This document shows positions 1-6,144 of a stretch of DNA of 7,231 bases, in pieces. Source of the DNA: Thermoflexales bacterium (GTDB taxonomy: Bacteria > Chloroflexota > Anaerolineae > Fen-1058); NCBI GenBank assembly GCA_017882055.1, contig JADGQE010000200.1, positions 1 to 7,231 on the forward strand, in the 5' to 3' direction. Position 1 is the stretch's first letter. Every line of letters begins with the position of its first letter. A program made the translations under genes and the position numbers. The notes under the pieces are model-generated. The model saw only the letters and a list, made by a program, of their open reading frames with translations, was not told the DNA's origin and did no database searches.

Positions 1-831
1 TTTACTGAATCGAGTCGCCGGGTCGGCTCGATGGTCACCAATCGCGTCCGACTGGTCATGGCCCTCATCTACTTGCTGCTGATCAACCTCGTGCTGTTCG
101 GCCAGCCGCTGCCGCTCAACGCCGGCAGTGATCGTTGGCTATGGCTGGGACTCTCAGGCATCGTCGGGCTTTCGCTGGGCGACATGTTTTTGTTTCGGGC
201 CTACGAGCTCATCGGCGCGCGCATGGGCATGTTGATGCTGAGCCTGGCGCCCGTCATCGGTGCGCTCATCGCCTGGCTGGCTTTTGGAGAGATCCTGCGC
301 CTGGGACAAATCATTGGAATCACGATTACTTTGGCCGGTATCGCCTGGGTCGTGGCTACGCGTCCCGCCGATGATTCACGTCGACACGATATTTCCAAAC
401 GGGGTCTCTTCTATGGTTTCCTGGCCGCGGTCGGACAGGCGCTTGGCCTGGTGCTATCGAAGCAAGGCATGGCCAACGATTTCTCGCCTTTTGCGGCGAA
501 TGTCATCCGCATGTTGGCGGCGACCGCCGTCTTCTGGCTGGTGACCTTCACGCAGCGACAGGCCGGCCCAACGCTTCGATCGGTGCGCGCACAGCCGGCG
601 GCGTTGAAGCTGCTGGCCCTGGGCGCATTAGTCGGGCCGGTGTTGGGTGTGTCGGCTTCGCTGCTGGCCGTTCAACATGCCGAGATCGGTGTCGCCAGCA
701 CGTTGATGGCCCTGCCGCCGGTTTTCCTGTTGCCGATTGGCTACTTTTTCTTCAAAGAACGGTTTGGTTGGCAGACTGTGCTGGGGACGTTCGTTGCCAT
801 TGTCGGCGTGGCAGTGCTCTTTCTCGTTTGA
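1..831 (+). CDS. EamA/DMT-family transporter, 5'-truncated by window edge
   Basis: Inner-membrane transporter of the drug/metabolite transporter superfamily with two EamA domains; members export small metabolites or amino acids, but the substrate cannot be told here. The frame is open from base 1. An ATG lies at 31, but the ten codons before it (FTESSRRVGS) match the loop that normally follows the first helix in this family, so the true start is probably upstream of the window. Counting from base 1, about nine hydrophobic segments are visible (near residues 15-34, 46-71, 73-96, 101-121, 134-154, 162-183, 200-224, 234-253, 258-276); the usual number is ten, consistent with loss of helix 1 only. 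The first EamA half ends near residue 121 and the second spans about 134-276. The stop is TGA at 829-831. No hairpin-plus-T terminator is seen after it. Family assignment is firm; substrate unknown. Confidence 0.88.
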   Translation, partial: FTESSRRVGSMVTNRVRLVMALIYLLLINLVLFGQPLPLNAGSDRWLWLGLSGIVGLSLGDMFLFRAYELIGARMGMLMLSLAPVIGALIAWLAFGEILRLGQIIGITITLAGIAWVVATRPADDSRRHDISKRGLFYGFLAAVGQALGLVLSKQGMANDFSPFAANVIRMLAATAVFWLVTFTQRQAGPTLRSVRAQPAALKLLALGALVGPVLGVSASLLAVQHAEIGVASTLMALPPVFLLPIGYFFFKERFGWQTVLGTFVAIVGVAVLFLV

Positions 832-888
832 AGGTTCTGACTTTTCTGGCTTGAGCGGGATTATTGTTCAACAGACATAGGAATCAGG

Positions 889-906
889 ACGCAGATGAAC
901 GCAGAT
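889..906. repeat. Short tandem repeat, ACGCAGATGA unit
   Basis: The 10-mer ACGCAGATGA at 889-898 is followed directly by ACGCAGAT at 899-906, giving 1.8 copies. Sequences of this style turn up as dispersed intergenic repeats in environmental bacterial genomes; that parallel is from memory. Confidence 0.5.
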
Positions 907-925
907 ATTTCTTCTTATCCGTCCA

Positions 926-1000
926 ACACGTGCGGTGCTCCCGTGTTTCTATCGGGCATCCAGGCAGTCCATTGACGCTCTATACTGACACATGCGGTGC
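926..1000. repeat. Direct repeat pair, 13 bp, one mismatch
   Basis: ACACGTGCGGTGC at 926-938 recurs as ACACATGCGGTGC at 988-1000 (12 of 13 identical, starts 62 bp apart). A further exact 10-mer, GTGCTCCCGT, occurs at 935-944 and again at 1041-1050. The pattern suggests partial duplication of a repeat unit within this spacer. Confidence 0.45.
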
Positions 1001-1061
1001 ACGCCTGGCGGGCCACCCGCGCTCTGCGCGGGGAATGGCCGTGCTCCCGTAGGGCCGCTGG

Positions 1062-1130
1062 ATTCCCGCCTTGCCGTACCCAGGCCCCACCGGGGCTTGG
1101 CGGCACGCAGGAGCGAAAGCGTGCGGGAAT
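1062..1130. repeat. GC-rich nested inverted repeat (ATTCCCGC/GCGGGAAT)
   Basis: ATTCCCGC at 1062-1069 is mirrored by GCGGGAAT at 1123-1130. Between them is a tight inner hairpin, GCCCC (1084-1088) with GGGGC (1092-1096) around a 3-nt loop. The outer arm followed by GACA resembles a very common dispersed intergenic repeat style (gattcccgc...gcgggaatgac) in many bacterial genomes. No T-run follows, so it is not read as a terminator. Confidence 0.5.
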
Positions 1131-1157
1131 GACAGTCGTGCGTGATACCGTAAATCA

Positions 1158-1177
1158 ACCTGGAAACCGCTCCAGGT
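1158..1177. repeat. Perfect 7-bp hairpin upstream of kimA promoter
   Basis: ACCTGGA (1158-1164) pairs with TCCAGGT (1171-1177) around a 6-nt loop; allowing a one-base bulge at 1157 adds two more pairs (1155-1156 with 1178-1179). It lies about 34 bp upstream of the predicted -35 box. Neither strand shows a T-run after it, so its role is unclear. Confidence 0.45.
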
Positions 1178-1210
1178 GACTGGCTTTGCGCAGCACCTTA
1201 AGCATGGCGG

Positions 1211-1238
1211 TTGCGCGTGTTGAGAATCGCCGTATAAT
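1211..1238 (+). promoter_or_regulatory. Predicted sigma-70-type promoter of kimA-like gene
   Basis: A perfect TATAAT -10 box sits at 1233-1238. The best-placed -35 candidate is TTGCGC at 1211-1216 with a 16-bp spacer, matching consensus only in TTG. Transcription would begin near 1245, giving a very short leader with the ribosome binding site almost at its 5' end. Confidence 0.5.
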
Positions 1239-1245
1239 CCTGGGC

Positions 1246-1251
1246 AGGTGA
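1246..1251 (+). promoter_or_regulatory. Ribosome binding site supporting the TTG start at 1259
   Basis: AGGTGA at 1246-1251 is complementary to the 16S rRNA 3' end and lies 7 nt before the TTG at 1259-1261. No ATG or GTG at the right family position competes with it, so it decides the start. Confidence 0.6.
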
Positions 1252-1258
1252 ACCCCTC

Positions 1259-3094
1259 TTGGATAACCTTCGACATTGGCTGATCGGGCCGCCGCTGCCG
1301 ACCCTGCGTTTGGCGGAAGAGCGATTAAACAAAGTGCGGGCGCTGGCCGCCTTTTCGCCGGATGCACTCTCCTCAATCGCTTACGCCAATCAAGAGATTT
1401 TCCTTGGTCTGGTCGTGGCCGGATCGGCCGGGCTGGCTTACTCGTGGCCGATCGGCCTGGCGATCACGGCGCTGCTGGGTATGCTGGCGCTTTCCTATTT
1501 TCAGACGATCTCGGCTTATCCCGGCGGCGGCGGATCGTATACCGTTGCGCGCGAGAATCTGGGTACGCTGCCCGGTCTCATTGCGGCGGCTGCATTGTTG
1601 ATCGACTACGTGCTAACCGCGGCCGTCAGCCTGACGGCCGGTGTAGCCGCTATTGCCTCGGCCTTTCCGGCCTTGTGGCCGTATCGCGTGGAGATTGCGC
1701 TCGTTTTGTTAGTCATCATTACGCTGGCCAATCTGCGCGGCCTGCGCGAGACCGGCACACTGATGACGATTCCCGTTTATCTGTTTCTCTTCGCCTATTT
1801 ATCGATGCTGGCCATCGGGCTGGTACGTGCCTTCATCGATGGGCCAGGCTCGATGGCAGTGACTGCGCCGCCGGCCACGGTTGCGTTGACGTCGATCTTG
1901 ATTCTACATACCTTTGCCTCGGGCTGCACGGCCTTGACCGGCATTGAAGCGATCAGTAATGGTGTGCCCGCGTTCAAACGCCCTGAAACGAAGAATGCGG
2001 GCATCACCTTGATCGTGATGGCGGCGCTGATGGGCATTCTGTTTGTGGGCAGCATTGGGCTGACCCATTATTTCGCTGTTGTCGCCGGATCAAACGAGAC
2101 CATTCTGTCGGCGCTGGCGCGGCGGATTCTTGGCTCTGGCTTTCCGTACGTCGTCGTTCAAGTTGCCACGCTGTTGATTCTGGCCGTCGCGGCCAACACC
2201 AGTTTCGCCGATTTTCCACGTGTGGCTTCCATCCTGGCGCGCGATGGCTATTTGCCTCATCAACTTTCGCAGCTCGGCGATCGGTTGGTATTCTCCAATG
2301 GCATGCTGGCGCTGGCTGCGCTCACCGGATTCTTGATCGTTGCGTTCAATGGCGATTCACATGCGTTGATCCCGTTGTTCGCAGTGGGTGTGTTCTTAGC
2401 TTTCACCTTGTCGCAGGCCGGCATGGTCGTGCATTGGATCAGACAGCGCGGACGCAGCTGGCGGCTCAAGGCGCTGATTAATGGGGCTGGTACAGCCACA
2501 ACGCTGGTGACGCTGCTGGTCGTTGCGATCAGCAAATTCGTCGAAGGCGCGTGGATCGTCGCCGGGCTGATCCCCCTCATCGTATTCGGTTTTCACAGCG
2601 TGCGTGGTCATTACCAGGAAGTCGCGCACCAGTTGACGCTGCGCGGTCTGCCGCCATCCCTCAAGCCGCTCGCACCACCACGCGTCGTGCTGCCCATTTC
2701 GGGCGTGCATCGCGGCGTGCTGGAGGCACTGCGCTTTGCTCGATCAATTTCGGACCAGGTCACGGCGGTATATGTCGAAACGAATCCGGCTGCGGCGGAT
2801 AAAGTTCGCCGTGACTGGGCGATGTGGGTGCCGGATGTGCGTTTGGTCGTCGTGCCATCACCCTATCGTTCGCTGATTGGCCCGCTCCTCGAATTCCTCG
2901 ATCAAACCGACCGCGAACATCACGATGGGCAGCAGGCCGTCGTGATCTTGCCCGAGTTCATCCCGGTCCGTCGGTGGCAGTACCTGCTGCACAATCAAAC
3001 GGCCTGGCTGTTGAAATTGGCGTTGGTGTATCAGCGCCGCCAATTGGGCCGGACGCGCGTGATTGTGGATGTGCCCTTTTATCTGCGCGAATAA
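1259..3094 (+). CDS. kimA: KimA-like (KUP/APC superfamily) potassium importer
   Basis: Predicted proton-coupled K+ importer of the inner membrane. The 611-residue protein follows the whole of B. subtilis KimA (YdaO, about 607 aa, recalled from memory), so length and architecture agree. Residues 1-445 form the APC-fold membrane part, 446-473 a linker, and 474-611 a Usp-like cytoplasmic domain, which in KimA binds c-di-AMP and inhibits transport. Visible family motifs: SPDALSSIAY (D35, Y42), AYPGGGGSY (86-94), IDYVLT (D116, Y117, T120) and ALTGIEAISN (T227, E230); these line up with KimA residues implicated in ion binding or proton coupling. The C-terminal stretch with SYRSL-like PYRSLIGP and LHNQTAWLL is also KimA-typical. 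Start is TTG with a good AGGTGA site 7 nt upstream; the N-terminus matches the family start. Pipelines may label it only as an APC-family or amino acid permease. Stop is TAA. K+ specificity is inferred from homology. Confidence 0.87.
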   Translation: MDNLRHWLIGPPLPTLRLAEERLNKVRALAAFSPDALSSIAYANQEIFLGLVVAGSAGLAYSWPIGLAITALLGMLALSYFQTISAYPGGGGSYTVARENLGTLPGLIAAAALLIDYVLTAAVSLTAGVAAIASAFPALWPYRVEIALVLLVIITLANLRGLRETGTLMTIPVYLFLFAYLSMLAIGLVRAFIDGPGSMAVTAPPATVALTSILILHTFASGCTALTGIEAISNGVPAFKRPETKNAGITLIVMAALMGILFVGSIGLTHYFAVVAGSNETILSALARRILGSGFPYVVVQVATLLILAVAANTSFADFPRVASILARDGYLPHQLSQLGDRLVFSNGMLALAALTGFLIVAFNGDSHALIPLFAVGVFLAFTLSQAGMVVHWIRQRGRSWRLKALINGAGTATTLVTLLVVAISKFVEGAWIVAGLIPLIVFGFHSVRGHYQEVAHQLTLRGLPPSLKPLAPPRVVLPISGVHRGVLEALRFARSISDQVTAVYVETNPAAADKVRRDWAMWVPDVRLVVVPSPYRSLIGPLLEFLDQTDREHHDGQQAVVILPEFIPVRRWQYLLHNQTAWLLKLALVYQRRQLGRTRVIVDVPFYLRE

Positions 3095-3130
3095 GTCCAT
3101 TTTCGCGTTCCTGCGTGTGTCTTCGTGGAT

Positions 3131-3324
3131 CACGGTTCTCACAAAGTCCATTGACAACTTACGCCAATCGTGGTTGCGTCGCCAAACGGCTGTCACCCTG
3201 AGAGTAGCGAAGGGTCTCTGCGCCCGACATAAGAGATGCTTCGCTTCGCTCACGCCATGTCCCAGCCACAGGCTGGGTGGCGCGCTTAGGCGGCATGAAA
3301 ATCAGCGACTTTGTGAGAGCCGTG
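3131..3324. mobile_element. Candidate MITE: 194 bp with 18-bp terminal inverted repeats
   Basis: The left end, bases 3131-3148 (CACGGTTCTCACAAAGTC), is the reverse complement of the right end, bases 3307-3324, with a single mismatch in 18 bp. This is far too good for chance within 200 bp. The interior has no ORF of note but contains nested palindromes: ACCCT (3195-3199) with AGGGT (3211-3215), TCTCT (3215-3219) with AGAGA (3232-3236), and a perfect 7-bp hairpin CCCAGCC/GGCTGGG at 3261-3277. The interior CACCCTGAG...GCGAAGGGTCTCTGCG style is reminiscent of widespread dispersed intergenic repeats. CGTGGA occurs just outside the left end (3124-3129) and again at 3321-3326, overlapping the right end, which might reflect a target duplication but is not clean. 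No transposase accompanies it; mobility would have to be supplied in trans. Confidence 0.55.
3261..3277. repeat. Perfect 7-bp hairpin inside the MITE-like element
   Basis: CCCAGCC (3261-3267) pairs with GGCTGGG (3271-3277) around a 3-nt ACA loop. No T-run follows on either strand, so it is taken as part of the repeat and not as a terminator. Confidence 0.5.
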
Positions 3325-3476
3325 GAGTGTGCACCGAATAGGGTTATTTTTTTGTGAGCATCAGTGTAAACTGGATTAACTCATTTTCGACGCCGCACGG
3401 CTGGCAGGCTGAAAGAGACTGCGCGCGAGCTACCGGTAAATTTGCGGCAGTCATCATTCTCCGAGGGGAAATAGCC

Positions 3477-3887
3477 ATGAAAAAACACGACTCGATTGTT
3501 GATTGGCTTGCGCCGAAATCATCGCCTTTAATGCTTGCTCCGGCCGAGGTCAACTCAAGGACAAGGTCGGCTGGCAAGCCACATGCGTGGTGGCCGGTCT
3601 GGTTGAGTTCAGACGATCGGGAGGAGGTGGAAGTGATGCGCCGCCGATCGGGCGAGGGCGGCGACCGCGAGCGTGCTCAAGCACCCAGTCGTCGACAGCG
3701 TGACGATGCGCCCGCTGAATCTCGCAGTAGTAACGAATGGGACATAGTCTGTGAGTTATGTGCTTGCACATCTGTTCTGCCTTCGAGTGACATTTCCGAG
3801 ACTGATGGCAAGCAATTGCCAGTTCAGAGGCGGATCATTTGGCGGAAAACACGCGAACGGAATTGGAACAAGCGGTCAAGCACATAA
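3477..3887 (+). CDS. Hypothetical small protein, doubtful
   Basis: I do not recognise this 136-codon frame. In its favour, an ATG at 3477 begins MKKHDSIVDWL and is preceded by GAGGGG at 3463-3468, 8 nt upstream, a well-placed ribosome binding site; the same frame could also open at 3354. Against it, the protein is low in hydrophobic core residues, with an Arg/Asp/Glu/Ser-rich middle (residues about 48-90), two Trp pairs or near-pairs, and no domain I can name. The frame is overlapped by other open frames on both strands, including one on the minus strand (3550-3771) that looks equally protein-like. It may be a fragment of a decayed gene. No membrane segment or signal peptide is visible. Confidence 0.22.
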   Translation: MKKHDSIVDWLAPKSSPLMLAPAEVNSRTRSAGKPHAWWPVWLSSDDREEVEVMRRRSGEGGDRERAQAPSRRQRDDAPAESRSSNEWDIVCELCACTSVLPSSDISETDGKQLPVQRRIIWRKTRERNWNKRSST

Positions 3888-4019
3888 TTTGTGACTATGT
3901 CAGAAAAAGAATGAAACTCGACATGACAAAACAACCGGGATGCCGTATTCTTGGGGGCGAAGGCTGGCAACCATTCGTCACTCAAGAGGCATCTCTTGCA
4001 CCTGAGCATACACTTTCGT

Positions 4020-4202
4020 AACGCAACCATCAAGGTATTCACCCGGCGCTTGGAGGAGGCCTATTACCGGGGCGACGCGCGCTGCTGGCTGGCCGGGTTG
4101 TGCGCCGCGATCACGACACGGGTAGGTGAGTGGAGACCGGCGAGGTTTGTCACGTGGGATAAATCAACTCGCTGGTTTGAGATGATCGGGCCGGCGAGTT
4201 GA
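4020..4202 (+). pseudogene. Probable remnant of an IS630-type transposase N-terminus
   Basis: Codons 4026-4082 read TIKVFTRRLEEAYYRGDAR. This resembles, from memory, the N-terminal start of IS630-family transposases and their helix-turn-helix domain (pattern K.LTRRLeeAy..GD.RlvrRi.aLL). The similarity ends abruptly: in the same frame it continues CWLAGLCAAITTR to the stop at 4200-4202. In another frame the bases after 4082 can read RVVRRDHD, hinting at a frameshift that interrupts the expected RLVRRI segment. No DDE catalytic region is present. A decayed insertion sequence is the best reading; chance similarity over about 19 residues remains possible. Confidence 0.33.
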
Positions 4203-4204
4203 TT
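4162..4204. repeat. 14-bp inverted repeat, one mismatch
   Basis: AATCAACTCGCTGG (4162-4175) pairs with CCGGCGAGTTGATT (4191-4204), 13 of 14 Watson-Crick with one G-U, around a 15-nt loop. No T-run follows in either direction, so it is not a standard terminator. It overlaps the end of the transposase-like remnant and may be a terminal or sub-terminal repeat of a lost element. Confidence 0.55.
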
Positions 4205-4250
4205 GGAACAATGTCAACGAACTCAGGCGGTGCAGTGCTTCCGTACGCAA

Positions 4251-4311
4251 CGAATCAACGACGGCTGATACGTGCGTGGGTCCATTCGTTGATTCGATAT
4301 GATTCGTTGAT
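4251..4311. repeat. 11-bp inverted repeat with a third direct copy
   Basis: CGAATCAACGA (4251-4261) is the exact reverse complement of TCGTTGATTCG (4286-4296). The overlapping unit ATTCGTTGAT occurs at 4284-4293 and again at 4302-4311, so the motif is present three times within 61 bp, once inverted. It lies beyond the 3' end of glnS. Confidence 0.55.
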
Positions 4312-4371
4312 GCCAGAGCATTTATTTCCGCTTCGGCTCGATGTTGGCTGGCGTGGTTTTCAGCGGATACG

Positions 4372-4434
4372 AAACGGAAAAGCGGATGGAAACAGATGCC
4401 ACTACGCACCGAGTCCATCCGCTGTAGTCCGTTT
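4372..4434 (-). terminator. Hairpin spanning the glnS stop codon, possible terminator
   Basis: AGCGGATGGA (4381-4390) pairs perfectly with TCCATCCGCT (4414-4423), and the arms continue, after short internal mismatches, as AAACGGA (4372-4378) with TCCGTTT (4428-4434). The 23-nt loop contains the glnS TAG at 4404-4402. Read on the minus strand the core stem is followed by TTTT then CCGTTT, a weak U-rich tail. It could terminate glnS, or simply be a palindromic repeat that supplied the gene's last codons. Confidence 0.38.
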
Positions 4435-6144
4435 GTCCGTTTTGCGAAGCAATCCGTTGAAAGCCTGCTTCCGTTTCTGCTCGATCTTCGTCCACGTATC
4501 CTTCAAGGCCACCGCCAGATTGAAGACCAGTTTCTCCGGCGTCGAATCCAGATCGGCGCAGAAGTAACCTTGCCGCTCGAACTGGAAACGGTCACCGGCT
4601 TGAGTGTCCGCCAGGCTTCCTTCGACGCGGCATTGATCCAATACGGTCAGCGAATTGGGATTGATGTTGGCAAGGAAATCTTCACCCGCTTCCGGATCGG
4701 GCCGGTTGAACAGTCGATCGTACAGGCGCACTTCCGCCGGAATGGCGTGCGCGGCCGAAACCCAGTGCAGCGTCGATTTGATCTTGCGGCCATCGGGCGC
4801 ATCGCCGCCGCGCGTGGCCGAATCGTAAGTGGCATGCACTTCGATCACTTCGCCTTTGTCGTCCTTCACCACACCCGTGCATTTGATGATATAGGCCGCG
4901 CGCAGGCGCACTTCGTTGCCGGGGAACAGGCGGTAATATTTGGGCGGCGGCACTTCCTGAAAATCCTCTTGCTCGATGTACAGGACTTTGGAGAACTGCA
5001 CTTTGCGCGTGCCCGCACCGGGATCTTCCGGATTGTTGACCACGTCCATTTCTTCGACGCGATCAGCGGGATAGTTATCGATCACCAGTTTGAGCGGGCG
5101 CAGCACCGCCATGCGGCGCAGCGCGTGCTGGTTCAGGTCTTCGCGCAGGCACGCTTCCAGCAGCGCCACATCGACCATGTTATCGGCCTTGGCGACGCCG
5201 ATGCGGCTGGCAAAATCGCGGATCGATCCAGCGGTGAAACCTCGACGGCGCAGGCCGCACAACGTGGGCATGCGCGGATCATCCCAGCCCTTCACGTGAC
5301 CATCCTGCACCAGCTTGAGCAGCTTGCGCTTGCTCATCACGGTGTAGTTCACATTCAAACGCGCAAACTCGATCTGGCGCGGCGCGAAAATCTCCAGTTC
5401 CCTGAGGAACCATTCGTACAGCGGGCGGTGCGCTTCGTATTCCAGCGAACACAGCGAGTGGGTGACGCCCTCGATCGAATCACTCTGGCCGTGCGCGAAA
5501 TCGTACATCGGGTAGATGTCCCACTGCGTGCCGTAGCGGTGATGCGGCGGCTCGTGGATGATGCGATACATCACCGGGTCGCGCAGGTTGATGTTGCCGG
5601 AAGCCATGTCGATCCTGGCACGCAGCGTGCGCGTTCCATCAGGAAACTCGCCGTTCTTCATGCGCTCGAACAGATCGAGGTTTTCTCCCACCGATCGATT
5701 GCGCCACGGGCTTTCTTTGCCGGGTTCGGTCAGTGTGCCGCGCGTTGCGCTCACTTCTTCGGGCGATTGATCATCGACGTAGGCTTTGCCCTTCTTGATC
5801 AACGTGATCGCCATCTCGTACAGTTGCGGAAAATAATCCGAAGCGTAATACTCCCGATCGTCCCACGTGAACCCCAGCCACTGGATGTCTTCCTTGATGG
5901 CGTCCACGTACTCGACGTCTTCTTTGGTGGGATTGGTATCGTCGTAGCGCAGATTGCACAGGCCGCCAAAATCCTGCGCGATGCCGAAGTCGATGATCAG
6001 CGCCTTGGCATGGCCGATGTGCAAATAACCGTTGGGTTCCGGCGGAAAGCGCGTATGCACGGTGGTGAAGCGACCCGACTTCAAATCTTCGATCACCGCC
6101 TCACGGATGAAGTCGGTGGGTTTAACAGTTTCTTCAGCGGACAT
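4402..6144 (-). CDS. glnS: Glutaminyl-tRNA synthetase
   Basis: Cytoplasmic class I synthetase that charges tRNA-Gln with glutamine using ATP. The 580-residue protein shows the Rossmann catalytic domain (about 25-340) with the HIGH signature in PPEPNGYLHIGHAKA (H42-H45), the DDTNPTKEDVEYV segment typical of GlnRS, and the KMSKS-equivalent VMSKR (269-273). The two-barrel anticodon-binding region spans about 345-555, with KIKSTLHWVSAAHAIPAEVRLYDRLF and FQFERQGYFCADLDS as in E. coli GlnRS (554 aa). The GlnRS-type C-terminal barrels separate it from GluRS. Start ATG at 6144 has AAGGA 9 nt upstream. After the conserved DTW (W551) come 29 residues, about 24 more than in E. coli, and the last dozen (KRTTADGLGA) are encoded by a palindromic repeat. 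A gltX gene lies upstream on the same strand, so Gln-tRNA is likely made directly. Confidence 0.96.
   Translation of the reverse strand: MSAEETVKPTDFIREAVIEDLKSGRFTTVHTRFPPEPNGYLHIGHAKALIIDFGIAQDFGGLCNLRYDDTNPTKEDVEYVDAIKEDIQWLGFTWDDREYYASDYFPQLYEMAITLIKKGKAYVDDQSPEEVSATRGTLTEPGKESPWRNRSVGENLDLFERMKNGEFPDGTRTLRARIDMASGNINLRDPVMYRIIHEPPHHRYGTQWDIYPMYDFAHGQSDSIEGVTHSLCSLEYEAHRPLYEWFLRELEIFAPRQIEFARLNVNYTVMSKRKLLKLVQDGHVKGWDDPRMPTLCGLRRRGFTAGSIRDFASRIGVAKADNMVDVALLEACLREDLNQHALRRMAVLRPLKLVIDNYPADRVEEMDVVNNPEDPGAGTRKVQFSKVLYIEQEDFQEVPPPKYYRLFPGNEVRLRAAYIIKCTGVVKDDKGEVIEVHATYDSATRGGDAPDGRKIKSTLHWVSAAHAIPAEVRLYDRLFNRPDPEAGEDFLANINPNSLTVLDQCRVEGSLADTQAGDRFQFERQGYFCADLDSTPEKLVFNLAVALKDTWTKIEQKRKQAFNGLLRKTDKRTTADGLGA

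Larger units (their letters stand above)
832..1258. other. Intergenic region with short repeats, no convincing gene
   Basis: This 427-bp gap between the EamA gene and the potassium importer holds no ORF with a recognisable product; the open frames on both strands are short, overlap each other and read like noise. It carries instead a 10-bp tandem unit (889-906), a 13-bp direct repeat with one mismatch (926-938 and 988-1000), a GC-rich inverted repeat block (about 1062-1130), a small perfect hairpin (1158-1177), and, at its right end, the promoter and ribosome binding site of the downstream gene. I looked for a c-di-AMP (ydaO-type) riboswitch, because kimA in Bacillus subtilis is controlled by one, and did not recognise it; the predicted promoter leaves no room for a structured leader. 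Confidence 0.6.
3095..4401. other. 1.3 kb accessory gap: repeats, IS remnant, no firm gene
   Basis: Between the convergent kimA-like gene and glnS there is no gene I can assign with confidence. The left part (3131-3324) is a MITE-like element. The middle (3354-4020) has overlapping short frames on both strands, with one weak candidate at 3477-3887. Another frame, 3839-4021, has a TTG start and a loosely placed GAGG; it encodes 60 residues with no recognisable family. At 4020-4202 a probable fragment of an IS630-type transposase is seen. From 4162 to 4434 three inverted repeats follow one another. The mixture of decayed mobile DNA and palindromes suggests a tolerated insertion site downstream of two converging genes. 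Confidence 0.6.

Noticed and set aside
832..1258. tRNA, riboswitch or small gene in the EamA-kimA spacer
   Set aside because: No tRNA-like TTCGA arm, no recognisable ydaO-type core, and all frames are short, mutually overlapping and without a recognisable product.
3085..3108. Hairpin GCGCGAA/TTCGCGT across the kimA stop codon as a terminator
   Set aside because: The stem is only 6-7 bp with a 10-nt loop and no T-run follows.
3151..3179. TTGACA at 3151-3156 as a promoter -35 box
   Set aside because: The sequence 17 bp later (TTGCGT) is not a credible -10 and no gene begins downstream.
3333..3353. T-run at 3347-3353 as a terminator of the kimA-like gene
   Set aside because: Only a 3-bp stem can be formed just before it, and it lies 250 bp after the stop codon.
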